44,986 nucleotides of DNA from an uncultured Clostridia bacterium (GTDB taxonomy: Bacteria > Bacillota > Clostridia > Christensenellales > CAG-917): contig CANQAA010000003.1 in NCBI GenBank assembly GCA_947589395.1, positions 1 to 44,986 on the forward strand, read 5' to 3'. How positions within the stretch are numbered: position 1 is the first letter of the stretch; each line of letters begins with the position of its first letter. A program made the position numbers and the translations under genes. Positions 8,929 through 18,606 of this stretch are shown in pieces. The notes below the pieces were generated by a model that was not told the DNA's origin, made no database searches, and was given only the letters and a program-made list of their open reading frames with translations.

Positions 8929-9392
8929 ATATTCCTCCCTAATCTCAAATCGCAATTATTATAACATTCCAAAAACGATAAGTAAATACGCAAATTTCAA
9001 TTTTTTCCTCTGTTTTGCCATAATATTTCAAACGAGCGAACGCAAAATTTCGGTTATCTAATGCTGTGGTTTTCAAAAGATGCGACAAAGGTTCATCTTC
9101 TTTTTCAAAAGGGATTCAGTCACAAATTGAACGACAGTCCGACTTGGTTTGTGAAGACATCTTAAGTAGGCGTTATTCATATTCCTTTTTCTTTCCTTTT
9201 GAAATTTTCCTTTCTTTTTTAATATAAGATATAATATAATTCTCGCTCAATGTTTGCAAAATTTCGGCTATCTAAACGGGCAGTTTTCAAAAGTTGCCGC
9301 ACGCTTTTTCACTCCTCTCATATGCGCGCAAGAAAAATCAAAAAAACCTTGTGCAATTTGAAAATTTGCGGTAAAATTTTGTCGGAGGGCTT

Positions 9393-9815
9393 ATGTACAC
9401 CGACCTGAACGAGTTTTTGAAAGCCAACAAAAAAGAGGACAAGCAAATTTACGCGTTCGTGCGCGTAAAGTTTTCTTTGAACGGCTACGGCTATTGCTAT
9501 CTGACGGACTCCGACGCGAACGCGGGCGATTTTGCCCTCATCAAGGTGGAAAACGGCTTCAAGATCACCGTCGTCACGGAAGTCATCTACGCCACTCAAA
9601 GCGAAGCGCCGTACGACTTTGCAAAGATAAGCAAAGTGGAAAAGATCGTCCCCTACGGCGCTCCCGCGCACAAAAAACTCCTCGCCCTGCTCTTCAAGGA
9701 CGGCAACTTTTTGAGATCCCTTCCCGACGACCTCGCGAGCCCTGCGTCAAACGTCCCCGACGACGAAGGCGAGGACTTCGACGAGGACTTTGACCCCGAA
9801 TCTTTTGAAGAATGA
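9393..9815 (+). CDS. Hypothetical protein with acidic C-terminal tail
   Basis: 140-aa ORF with RBS (ggagggc) and downstream terminator; no recognised family. Confidence 0.6.
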   Translation: MYTDLNEFLKANKKEDKQIYAFVRVKFSLNGYGYCYLTDSDANAGDFALIKVENGFKITVVTEVIYATQSEAPYDFAKISKVEKIVPYGAPAHKKLLALLFKDGNFLRSLPDDLASPASNVPDDEGEDFDEDFDPESFEE

Positions 9816-9837
9816 TCTTTCAGATCGCCCAAAACCT

Positions 9838-9878
9838 CACTCGCCTATCTACTTAAAAGAGCGGCGAGTGATTTTTTA
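9838..9878 (+). terminator. Rho-independent terminator
   Basis: CACTCGCC ... GGCGAGTG then ATTTTTTA. Confidence 0.75.
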
Positions 9879-10043
9879 ATTTAGCTCCGCTCCTGCTTAC
9901 GTCAAGCAGGTATCTCGTCAAAGCACGCCTTTAGATCGCTTGACCATGCACTTTTTCCAGAAACTCTCGTTTTCAAGCGAGCTTGTTTGAGTCAAAACGC
10001 TTGTCTTTCAATGCGCTTCGCTTCCCTATTGAGCCTCACTGCG

Positions 10044-10158
10044 TTTGCCGTTATCGGCAAAAATCACTTGATTTTAACTTAATATTGCACATATTTTTGC
10101 CGTTATCGGCAAATATTATCATTTTTATCGGTATATATCGTTGCGTTTTTGCCGATAA
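10044..10158. promoter_or_regulatory. Putative operator array: two perfect palindromes and one half-site at exact 52-bp spacing
   Basis: TTTGCCG-TTAT-CGGCAAA at 10044-10061 and 10096-10113; TTTGCCGATAA at 10148-10158. Confidence 0.75.
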
Positions 10159-10169
10159 TGTGATATACT
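10141..10169 (+). promoter_or_regulatory. Putative promoter of fic gene
   Basis: TTGCGT - 17 nt - TATACT with extended TG; third operator half-site lies within the spacer. Confidence 0.6.
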
Positions 10170-10184
10170 ATGTCAGGGTGAAAT

Positions 10185-11054
10185 ATGAACTATATATCCG
10201 TAGCCGAAGCGGCAAAAAAATGGAATATCTCCGAGAGGAGCGTGCGAAACTACTGCGCTCAGGGCAGGATCGAGGGCGCTTTTGTCACGGGCAAGACCTG
10301 GAACGTCCCCGCCGACGCGCAAAAGCCCTTGAGGGCAACGGCAGACCTTCTTGACGTCCTCACGCACGAGATGCAAGCTAAGATTGCGGGCGGGATCTAC
10401 CACAAGGTGCAAATCGAGCTCACCTACAACTCCAATCACATCGAGGGCAGCAAGCTCACGCAAGACGAGACGCGCTGCATCTTCGAGACCAACACCGTCG
10501 GCTTGAACGGCGCGGTCAGGGTGGACGACGTGGTGGAGACGGCAAATCACTTCAAATGCGTGGATCTGATCCTTCAGAACGCCAAAAAACCGCTCACGGA
10601 AGCCTTCGTCAAGACCTTGCATCTGTCCTTGAAAAACGGCACTACGGACTCCCGCGAGGGTTGGTTTAACGTCGGCGAGTATAAAAAACTTCCAAACACC
10701 GTCGGCGGGCGCGAGACCGCAAGCCCACAAGAGGTCGGGGACAAAATGCGAAACCTCCTCGCCTCCTACAACGCGCAAAAGGTCAAAACGTTTGAGGATG
10801 TCGTCGCCTTTCATTGGAACTTCGAGCGCATACATCCCTTTCAGGACGGCAACGGCAGGATAGGACGCCTTTTGCTCTTCAAGGAGTGTCTGAAGCATGG
10901 CGTCGTGCCTTTCATCATCGACGAGGAGCTGAAACTCTATTACTATCGCGGGCTCAAGGAGTGGGAAAACGACCGCGCCTACCTTCTCGACACCTGCCTC
11001 GCCGCTCAGGACAAGTTCAAAACCTGGCTGGACTATTTCAAAATAAAATATTGA
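10185..11054 (+). CDS. Fic family protein with N-terminal helix-turn-helix
   Basis: N-term MNYISVAEAAKKWNISERSVRNYCAQGRIEGAFVTGKTWNVPADAQKP (MerR/excisionase-like HTH); SNHIEGSKLT inhibitory-motif-like helix; FIC core HPFQDGNGRIGR. Confidence 0.93.
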   Translation: MNYISVAEAAKKWNISERSVRNYCAQGRIEGAFVTGKTWNVPADAQKPLRATADLLDVLTHEMQAKIAGGIYHKVQIELTYNSNHIEGSKLTQDETRCIFETNTVGLNGAVRVDDVVETANHFKCVDLILQNAKKPLTEAFVKTLHLSLKNGTTDSREGWFNVGEYKKLPNTVGGRETASPQEVGDKMRNLLASYNAQKVKTFEDVVAFHWNFERIHPFQDGNGRIGRLLLFKECLKHGVVPFIIDEELKLYYYRGLKEWENDRAYLLDTCLAAQDKFKTWLDYFKIKY

Positions 11055-11092
11055 TCTATCCATTTAGAATGCTTTTTTGAAAAGTTTGTAAG

Positions 11093-11122
11093 AAAAATCC
11101 ACTCGGGTCGGGTGGATTTTTT
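11093..11122 (+). terminator. Rho-independent terminator
   Basis: AAAAATCCAC TCGGGTCGG GTGGATTTTTT. Confidence 0.75.
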
Positions 11123-11153
11123 GATGTGGAATTTTTTGAGATATGGGCGGATA

Positions 11154-12992
11154 TCAGAGGAACATGAGGAGCATGATTACGACGGCTATGCCCATCACGC
11201 CGCTCTCGCGCACGCTTTGCATGAGGGATTGCGCCTCATCTTCGGTCATCTCGCCCTCGAAGATCGGCTGTTTTGCAAACTCCTCGAGTTTTGTGCCTTC
11301 CCCACCGTAATAGTCCTCGATGAACAAGTTGATGTCCCTGACGGAGAGGTCGAGATAGCTTGTCATCATGCTTCTGACCGCGTCGTTGCCCCTGTTGATG
11401 TAGTCCTCATACCACGCCTCGAGCAAGGTCTTGTTGTTGTCGTCCGGGCAGGGGAAGGAATAGTTGTACTCCGTGACGGCGTACTTGCCCTCCACGCCGA
11501 ATGTTTCAAACGAGCATCTGTCAAAGGCGGAATACAGCTGATAGAAGGTTATCTGCCCTTGATTGAACTCGTAGTACGCCTGCTTGAACTTTTCAAACCG
11601 CGAGGGATAGCCGAGCATGCTCGCGATCTTCATGAGCTTGTTCACGCCGTTCTGCCCGTAGCCCCAGACCTCAGGATGCACGGCTCGCACGTCCTCGTCG
11701 CTGAGCTCTGCGCTCGAGAGCATTTTCGAGAGGTTGAGGGTGAGAGCGAGGGCATACATCGGCACTGCCCTTTGCTCGTCCAGCCTGCCGTCATGTAGCG
11801 CAGAGCTTTTTGCGTCGTCGAAGATTTGCTTTAGGGACGCGGCGTCGTAGCGCTGTGCGACTTTCACGATCGCCCTTGACGAGAGTATCAGCACGTTGAT
11901 GAGCTTTGTTGTGTCGTCGCCCGCAAATGACAGCTTGAGGTCGTCGAAGAAGCCCTCGTCGGTCGTTATCTCGCCCGCGTAAGTGATGACGTCGCAAATT
12001 GTGGGAATGAGCTCAACGACCATGTTGGCGTATTTTGCGTACGAGACGATCTGCGCGTAAAGAGCGGAATTGATCACGTTCACGTCAAACGCGTCGATGA
12101 TGCGGGCAAGCGCGTTCGAAAGTTTTTTTGTGTTCTCCCCCTCGACGGCGCTCTTTAGCTCCGACACGTTGGACAAGAGCGCCCGAACTATCGTCGAAAG
12201 CTCGCCGTCCGAGATGTTTTGCAGCGCTCCCGCACCGTTTTCAGAGCCGAATATGGCGCTGTTGAGCTCGTCCGTGATGAGGTCAAGCGACATGTTGTAC
12301 GCAAACGCGACCACAGCCTCAAAAGCCCCGCGAGCCTCCTTGAAGGCGTCCAAAGTTTGCTGTTTTTTTGTGGGAGTCAGCGAAAATCTGATGAGGGTGA
12401 GCGCGGAATTGACGGACGCGCGCGACGCGTTGAGACTGTCCTTTGCCTCAAGCGAGACGTTTTTGTCGTTGATCAAAAGCTGAAGCCGCCTGAACATCGC
12501 GTCCAGCGTCTCCTCCCCCTTGTCCACTACGGCGACGAGCAAGTCGTACACCAAGTTCGAAACGTCGCTTTGCGTGAAGCCGACGCTCCTTAGCAGCGGA
12601 ATAAGCAGCTCCGCGTTCTCGGAAAAATTGTCAAAGAGCTTGTCCGCGTCTTGAGAATTGAACGCGTTGCCGAGCGCCTCGAGCTTTGCCGTTTGAAGGG
12701 AGGAATCCTTGACGACTTTCAAAATGAGCTCCGCCCAACCGCTGCTCACGACGTACTCGCCCGCGCTGTCCATGTTGAGAAGCTCCCCGTCGCTCATCTC
12801 GCCCGTCCAGTCCTCGTTGAACTTTGAAAGCACGACGTCGCGAATGGAGTTGACGGCGATCGTGCGCCGCGAGACGTCCTCATCCCGCTTGTCGTTGCAC
12901 GCCACAAGCGAGATAGCCGCGATCGCAACTATCAGCGCGACCAAAACCAAAATCAAAATCCGTTTGCCTTTCACTTTCATCTTTTTATCCAT
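11154..12992 (-). CDS. Hypothetical lipoprotein, third gene of an ABC-transporter cluster
   Basis: MDKKMKVKGKRILILVLVALIVAIAAISLVACNDKRDE lipobox; begins 4 bp after the end of the permease ORF. Confidence 0.7.
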   Translation of the reverse strand: MDKKMKVKGKRILILVLVALIVAIAAISLVACNDKRDEDVSRRTIAVNSIRDVVLSKFNEDWTGEMSDGELLNMDSAGEYVVSSGWAELILKVVKDSSLQTAKLEALGNAFNSQDADKLFDNFSENAELLIPLLRSVGFTQSDVSNLVYDLLVAVVDKGEETLDAMFRRLQLLINDKNVSLEAKDSLNASRASVNSALTLIRFSLTPTKKQQTLDAFKEARGAFEAVVAFAYNMSLDLITDELNSAIFGSENGAGALQNISDGELSTIVRALLSNVSELKSAVEGENTKKLSNALARIIDAFDVNVINSALYAQIVSYAKYANMVVELIPTICDVITYAGEITTDEGFFDDLKLSFAGDDTTKLINVLILSSRAIVKVAQRYDAASLKQIFDDAKSSALHDGRLDEQRAVPMYALALTLNLSKMLSSAELSDEDVRAVHPEVWGYGQNGVNKLMKIASMLGYPSRFEKFKQAYYEFNQGQITFYQLYSAFDRCSFETFGVEGKYAVTEYNYSFPCPDDNNKTLLEAWYEDYINRGNDAVRSMMTSYLDLSVRDINLFIEDYYGGEGTKLEEFAKQPIFEGEMTEDEAQSLMQSVRESGVMGIAVVIMLLMFL

Positions 12993-12996
12993 ACAA

Positions 12997-15435
12997 CTAT
13001 AATTTTTTTATGCTGTAGCCCCTCTTGAAGCGCATGACGAGCGGGACGATGGAAAATAGCGCCGCCATAACCGCGCCCACCGCGACGGTCACCCAAATCT
13101 CATACATATAGCCAAAATACAGCCCGAAGAGCCTGAGAGCAACGATGAGACAATATGTGAGAGGCGCGCTCGCGATCAGCGCTACCGAAAACGCCGCAAA
13201 CGAAACGATGATATGCTCCGCTATCTCCTCTTTCAGTAACGCGTTTTTTGACATGCCGGCGTTGAGCAAGGCGTTTCTTCTCTTTTCTTCCGTCCCTCTT
13301 CCAACGAGGGTCGCCGCCACCGTGATGACGAGTATGAACAGCGCGACCACCGCCGCATACGTCCCCACGAGGTCGAACACGGACTGCGTCGACTGCATCT
13401 CCCACTTGTAGGCGTCAAGCGTTTTTATCACATAAAAGTTGCGGGAGGCGAACTTCGAGCGAAGGGCGTTTGAAATTTCGTCTATGTCCCCTTTCACGCT
13501 CAAAACGACCGTGTCGGGCTTCACGCCCAACGTCTTTTCAAGCGCGACTTCGGATATGACGATATATTGCCCGTTGAACAGCCTGTGGCTCAAAATTCCG
13601 CCGACTTTAACGCGCTTCGTCTCGTTTTGCAAAGTCAGTTCTATCTCGTCGCCCTCATTGACGCCGTAGAGCTTTGAAAACGCCATATCAGCAAAAACGT
13701 AAGGTTCATCGGACGAAATGCGCTGATAAACCGTCTCTTTTGAAGTTACAAATTCAAAGTCCACAAGCTCGAGCGCGTCCTTTGAGCCGAGCACGTTGAC
13801 GGTTTTGTCAAATCCGTCGCCCTTTAGTTTCCCCTGTTGCCAGACGATCTTCGCCGCAAGCTCGACGCCGTCGAACTCCTTGAACTCGTCCACGTTCGTG
13901 CTCGCCTGAACGTTGTTGACAAAGATCATGTTGCTGAAGTCGTCGACGTAGGACGAGAAGATGCTCGTTGTCAGCGACCATGCCATGAACAGCAACATGC
14001 AAACCGTCATGCCGACGGCAAGCAGCGTCGCCGAGCGCGCGTGGCGCTTTATCCTCGTCACGCTCGCGCATGAGATAACTCCTATTTTGCCCGTCCGCTT
14101 TGCCACGTTGCCAAAGAGCTTCATGACGGGCGACGCAAAAAGTCCCACCGAGACGAGAAGCGCGGCAAGTCCCGCAACTCCCAATATTGCCTGCGCCGTG
14201 ACGGAAATATCACCAAAGGCGCTCACGGCGAGCAAGACGACGTCGCAAATCGCCATGACGGCGCATGCGATGTATGAAGATTTGGAGGGCTTTTCCCCTC
14301 CCAATTGGTTGCTGCGTATGCTGCCGCCAAGCGCCCCGACGATTGGCAAAAGCGAGCTCGCCACCGCCGCGACAAGCCCGATGAGCGCGGCAACAAACAG
14401 CAATATCAACGGGATCTTATAACTCACGACGCTTGACAACGTGACCTTCAAAATGAGGGTGAACGCGCCCGCCGCAAGTCCGAGACCTATGAGCGCTCCC
14501 GCCGTAGACAAGAGAAGGCTCTCCGTCAAAAAGATGAACACAAGTTGCTTTTTTGTCGCGCCGATCATTCTCAACTTCGAGATGAGAGCCACCTTCTCGG
14601 GCTCGCTCATGAAGAACAAGAGGAAGATGATCGCCAAACTCAGCACGAGCACCGCCGCGCCCGCAAGCACGATGGGGGCGGTCAGCGAGTCGACCTCGTT
14701 TGAGATGTAGCCGTCGTCGCCCGCGAGTCGCACGAGCATGTCGGAATATATTTCGGATATCTTGTCGAGGGCGAGGAGTTTGTCCACTCCGGGCTTTAAT
14801 TTGACGTAAATTTCGTTGCAGACGTCCCTGAGTCCCACGCTTGAGAGCAGCCTCGCCACGCCGTCCGTGATATGTCCCACAAAAAGATAGGGCGCGTCGC
14901 TCAAAAAGTAGCCGTCGCCCTTTGCCACTCCGCCTATGATCAGGGGCGCGGAATTTGCGCCGAGCGTGAGCTCCACCCTGTCGCCGGGCTTGAGTCCGAA
15001 GTGCTTTGCGGCGGACGTCGAGATGACGACGTCGTCCTCGCGAAGATCACCCACGCTTGAGACCCCCTCCCTGAAGGAGACTATGTCCAGCTTTTGCAAG
15101 TCCTCGATATGCCCTTTTTCAAACCCGCGCACGCGGACGTATTCGTCGTTGTACGTCGCATAAAGCGACAGCGACGCCGTCATGCGCTCTATCTCGTCCA
15201 TTTCGTACAGCGGCTCGGCGACTGAGGTTATCCTGTCCGACGAGGAGTTCACCCCGACAAGGATGTCGCTCTCGCCCGATATTGCCGTTTCCGATGAAAA
15301 AATGTAGTCGTAGATCGCGCCCTTCATAGAGAGCATACAAAAGATCATCGCAACGGCGACCGCAATGGCAAGCGCCGTAGCCACCGCCCTGAAGGGCCTG
15401 TAGACTATGTTTTTTAGCGCAAGTCTGAAAGTCAT
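12997..15435 (-). CDS. ABC transporter permease, FtsX/MacB-like
   Basis: MTFRLALKNIVYRPFRAVATALAIAVAVAMIFCML..., two FtsX-like membrane regions with MacB-like periplasmic segments. Confidence 0.85.
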   Translation of the reverse strand: MTFRLALKNIVYRPFRAVATALAIAVAVAMIFCMLSMKGAIYDYIFSSETAISGESDILVGVNSSSDRITSVAEPLYEMDEIERMTASLSLYATYNDEYVRVRGFEKGHIEDLQKLDIVSFREGVSSVGDLREDDVVISTSAAKHFGLKPGDRVELTLGANSAPLIIGGVAKGDGYFLSDAPYLFVGHITDGVARLLSSVGLRDVCNEIYVKLKPGVDKLLALDKISEIYSDMLVRLAGDDGYISNEVDSLTAPIVLAGAAVLVLSLAIIFLLFFMSEPEKVALISKLRMIGATKKQLVFIFLTESLLLSTAGALIGLGLAAGAFTLILKVTLSSVVSYKIPLILLFVAALIGLVAAVASSLLPIVGALGGSIRSNQLGGEKPSKSSYIACAVMAICDVVLLAVSAFGDISVTAQAILGVAGLAALLVSVGLFASPVMKLFGNVAKRTGKIGVISCASVTRIKRHARSATLLAVGMTVCMLLFMAWSLTTSIFSSYVDDFSNMIFVNNVQASTNVDEFKEFDGVELAAKIVWQQGKLKGDGFDKTVNVLGSKDALELVDFEFVTSKETVYQRISSDEPYVFADMAFSKLYGVNEGDEIELTLQNETKRVKVGGILSHRLFNGQYIVISEVALEKTLGVKPDTVVLSVKGDIDEISNALRSKFASRNFYVIKTLDAYKWEMQSTQSVFDLVGTYAAVVALFILVITVAATLVGRGTEEKRRNALLNAGMSKNALLKEEIAEHIIVSFAAFSVALIASAPLTYCLIVALRLFGLYFGYMYEIWVTVAVGAVMAALFSIVPLVMRFKRGYSIKKL

Positions 15436-15436
15436 A

Positions 15437-16108
15437 TCAGATGATTTTGCCGTCCTCCATTCTCACGATCCTATCTGCATAAGCCGCGTGCGCTTCGGAG
15501 TGCGTGACCATGATGAGAGCGACATTCGTGCGCTTGTTGATGTCGATCAAAAGTTCCATGACTTGTCTGCCCCGCTCCTTGTCGAGACTGCCCGTCGGCT
15601 CGTCGAGGAAGATGACCTTCGGCGATGTCGCAAGCGCGCGGGCGATCGCGCAACGCTGTTGCTCGCCACCGCTTAGCTGACGAGGATAACTTGAAAGTCG
15701 CTCGCCAAGCCCGAGATATTCGAGAATTTCAAGCAACTTGTCTTTGATCTCGCCCTCCTTTTTTCCGTCCAACAGGAGAGGCAGGGAGACGTTTTCGTAC
15801 ACAGTCAGGTTTGGGACGAGATTGTCAAATTGATACACAAACGAAAAGTCCCGCCTGCGCATTGCGGCAAGTCGCTCGTCAGAGAGAGTCAAAAGGCTCT
15901 CGCCAAGCAGTTTGACGTCGCCCTCGTCGGGCTTGTCTATGCCCGCGAGAATATAAAGAAGGGTGGATTTGCCCGATCCCGATTCGCCGAGAATGGCCAC
16001 AAACTCCCCCTCGTCCACGCAAAAATCCACGCCGCGCAACACTTGCGTTTGAACGTCGCCGCTCAAAAAGCTCTTTTTGACGTTTTGGGCTGTCAACACG
16101 TTTTTCAT
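15437..16108 (-). CDS. ABC transporter ATP-binding protein (LolD/MacB type)
   Basis: Walker A GESGSGKST, signature LSGGEQQRCAIARALATSPKVIFLDEPTGSLD. Confidence 0.95.
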   Translation of the reverse strand: MKNVLTAQNVKKSFLSGDVQTQVLRGVDFCVDEGEFVAILGESGSGKSTLLYILAGIDKPDEGDVKLLGESLLTLSDERLAAMRRRDFSFVYQFDNLVPNLTVYENVSLPLLLDGKKEGEIKDKLLEILEYLGLGERLSSYPRQLSGGEQQRCAIARALATSPKVIFLDEPTGSLDKERGRQVMELLIDINKRTNVALIMVTHSEAHAAYADRIVRMEDGKII

Positions 16109-16200
16109 AACCGCCTCGTCCTCTTTATTAAAAAAATTATATCATATACGTTTCAATTTAACAACAGGAAAAAAATCCGCCCTCAAAATTAATGTATTTG

Positions 16201-16230
16201 TTGAAAAGACTTGGCAAGTTATGCTATACT
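16201..16230 (+). promoter_or_regulatory. Putative promoter of queH
   Basis: TTGAAA - 18 nt - TATACT. Confidence 0.5.
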
Positions 16231-16236
16231 CATTTT

Positions 16237-16821
16237 ATGCAAACAGTGGACGAAGTCATAAATCAACAAAAAAATCCCCGCCTTCTTCTTCACGCGTGCT
16301 GCGGGCCCTGTCTCGCGGGAGCGCTTTCGAATATTGCGCGGCATTTTGACGTGACCGTCTACTTTTTCAATCCCAATATTATGCCGAACGAGGAGTTTAT
16401 CAGGCGATTTGAGGCGCTTAAAGTGGTCGTTGAGCATTTTGGCGTCAAACTCGTCTTGCCAAAACAAGATGTAAGTCAATATCTCGAGCTCGTGCGCGGG
16501 CTTGAAAACCAACCTGAGGGCGGAGATAGATGCGCGAAGTGTTTTGAACTAAGACTGAGATCTACGGCGGAATATTTTTTGAAGACGGCGGAGTTTGACT
16601 TTTTTGCGACGACGCTTACTTTAAGCCCGCACAAGGACGCAAAGCTCATAAACTCCATCGGCGAGCAAATAGAGCGCGAGACGGGCGCAAAGTATCTCGC
16701 CTCCGACTTCAAAAAGCACGACGGATTTTTGCACTCCGTGCAACTTTCAAAAGAGCTTGACATATATCGCCAACGCTATTGCGGATGCAAATTTTCGGAC
16801 AATGCTTCTCAAAACGATTGA
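16237..16821 (+). CDS. queH: Epoxyqueuosine reductase QueH (DUF208)
   Basis: LLLHACCGPCLAGAL, FFNPNIMPNEEFIRRFE, DRCAKCFELRLRSTAEYF, TLTLSPHKDAKLIN, RQRYCGC. Confidence 0.92.
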   Translation: MQTVDEVINQQKNPRLLLHACCGPCLAGALSNIARHFDVTVYFFNPNIMPNEEFIRRFEALKVVVEHFGVKLVLPKQDVSQYLELVRGLENQPEGGDRCAKCFELRLRSTAEYFLKTAEFDFFATTLTLSPHKDAKLINSIGEQIERETGAKYLASDFKKHDGFLHSVQLSKELDIYRQRYCGCKFSDNASQND

Positions 16822-16860
16822 ATTTTTGCATATTTATGATATGATGATGAAAAGGTGAGT

Positions 16861-17877
16861 ATGGACATTTTCAACGTAAGCGGCAACAATTACCAAATGG
16901 GGTTCACGATCGGCGAACATTTCAAGTCATATCTCAAGTTTGCGACGCGCGAGTTTGAGACGCCGCTTTCAAGTTGCATTGAGCGCATAAGGCTGCTCGA
17001 GGGCAAGCTGAAGAGCTCTCTTCCCGGCTGTCTTGACGAGCTGTACGGCAGAGCGGACGGCGCGGGAGTGGACAAAGACGTCATGCTGCTCTATATGTTC
17101 CCGGAGATCTTGGGCAGGACGGACGGCTGCACCACCTTGACTCTCAAGACCCGCGATAACGTGCTGTTTGCTCACAATGAGGACGACAGGGGCTTTTCAA
17201 AGGACAACGTCGCGCTCGTGAAATATTGCTACGACGACGGCTTTACCTTTGCGTACACTATGGCGAGCCGCATGGCGGGCAGCGCGTACGCTTTCAACAG
17301 CTACGGCTTGGCGTTTTCAAGCAACTATATCTTCGGCGGAAGGCTGGAGCTCGACAACGTCTCCCGCTATATCATTCTTCGCGACGTCATCAACGCAAGA
17401 TCCATTTGCGAGGTCGAAAAAAAGCTCAACGCGTTCAGCGCCGCGTCGCCTTTCAGCCTCAACGTCATAGACCTTCGCACCCTCGAGGCGAAAAACTTTG
17501 AAAAGGACATCGAAACGCTGTATCAATTTGACGTGCAGGACAGGTTTGCAAGAAGCAACCACTTCGTTTTGAAGGACGCGCCTCTCACGAGAGTGCCGAA
17601 AAACTCCGTCTTTCGCCGCGAAAAGTCCAAAGAGTTGCTTGACGCGCTCAAGGACGAGAGCGTGGAGGCGCTTCTTGACATACTCGCGTTTGAGCAGGAC
17701 GAGATGGACAACTCCGTCTTCCAAAATCCCGACAAATATCCCGACAAGATCGTCACCGTCTCTAACTTCGCCGTCGACGCGAAGGCGGGCAGGTTTATCG
17801 TCAACGACTTCATAGAAAAAAAGCGCTACGTCTTTGACTCCTCCGCCACTCTCCTTGACGAGCAAAACATAATGTAA
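16861..17877 (+). CDS. C45-type peptidase / acyl-CoA:6-aminopenicillanate acyltransferase-like Ntn hydrolase
   Basis: GCTTLTLKTRDNVLFAHNEDDRG nucleophile region; GNNYQMGFTIGEHF N-terminus; ATG at 16861 preceded by AAAAGGTGAG. Confidence 0.75.
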   Translation: MDIFNVSGNNYQMGFTIGEHFKSYLKFATREFETPLSSCIERIRLLEGKLKSSLPGCLDELYGRADGAGVDKDVMLLYMFPEILGRTDGCTTLTLKTRDNVLFAHNEDDRGFSKDNVALVKYCYDDGFTFAYTMASRMAGSAYAFNSYGLAFSSNYIFGGRLELDNVSRYIILRDVINARSICEVEKKLNAFSAASPFSLNVIDLRTLEAKNFEKDIETLYQFDVQDRFARSNHFVLKDAPLTRVPKNSVFRREKSKELLDALKDESVEALLDILAFEQDEMDNSVFQNPDKYPDKIVTVSNFAVDAKAGRFIVNDFIEKKRYVFDSSATLLDEQNIM

Positions 17878-17889
17878 AATCCACTTCCC

Positions 17890-17913
17890 GCCCCATTTCG
17901 GGGCTTATTTTTT
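17890..17913 (+). terminator. Rho-independent terminator
   Basis: GCCCC ATTTC GGGGC TTATTTTTT. Confidence 0.7.
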
Positions 17914-18059
17914 ACCCAAAATCAAAACCGACGAGCGCTTTTTCAAAGCATAAGACGTGCACTCTTTGAAGACCTGCTTGAGCATGATGTTCCCCATTTG
18001 AAACATAATTAACGCACACTTAATAGAGGACGCCTTTAGCCGAAGTATAGTTTGACAAA

Positions 18060-18372
18060 CCCCTCAGTCTATCGACAGCTCCCCTAACTTTACCCCACAA
18101 AAACACAAAGTATTTTTGCGGGGACCCCATAAGGGCAGCCTTGCTATGGGAATATTAAGCGTGTTCTCTGTTTAGGCAAAGTTAGTCAATTAGTTTTATT
18201 TTCAAGATTTCTCAAGCAGGAATAGCTAATTTCAAAAATCTTCTATTTTCTCATTTGGTCATCAAAGTTAGCTTCAACTCGGTTACTTGGTGGTTTTCCA
18301 AAAGCCTCCTTTCGAGGCCGCCCTTAGTAAGGGGAACTGGCTGCGCCGCTTAGGCGGTCGCAGACTGAGGGG
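18060..18372. mobile_element. MITE-like non-coding element with terminal inverted repeats
   Basis: CCCCTCAGTCT (18060-18070) and AGACTGAGGGG (18362-18372), extended outward as ACAA(A/T)CCCC; subterminal AGCTCCCCTAACT versus AGTAAGGGGAACT; no ORF inside. Confidence 0.65.
18093..18123 (-). repeat. Solitary 31-nt hairpin unit, same architecture as the 41.0-41.4 kb array
   Basis: CCCCACAAAAACACAAAGTATTTTTGCGGGG followed by ACCCC. Confidence 0.85.
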
Positions 18373-18606
18373 ATTGTAAGCGAAAACATATTACGGGTTG
18401 AAAACTTTTTTCAAACTAAAACTCAGAGCGAGTGTAAATCCAATCACACAAAATAGCAAGCGGGCGATAACAAGCAAAATGAGTGGAAATTGACCTTAAT
18501 ATCGTAAAGCGAAGCGTATATTTTGCGTGCGCGGAGTGGCGATAAAATTGCGGTGCGCTCATAACCGCTTTCGACAGGAAAGCGTTGATCGCTGAGCAAT
18601 TTTGAG

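Noticed and set aside
10173-11063. 296-aa minus-strand ORF
   Set aside because: Antisense shadow of the Fic gene.
18373-18606. Small RNA or ORF between the MITE-like element and the zinc-ribbon gene
   Set aside because: No convincing ORF, promoter-terminator pair or repeat beyond short hairpins could be supported by eye.
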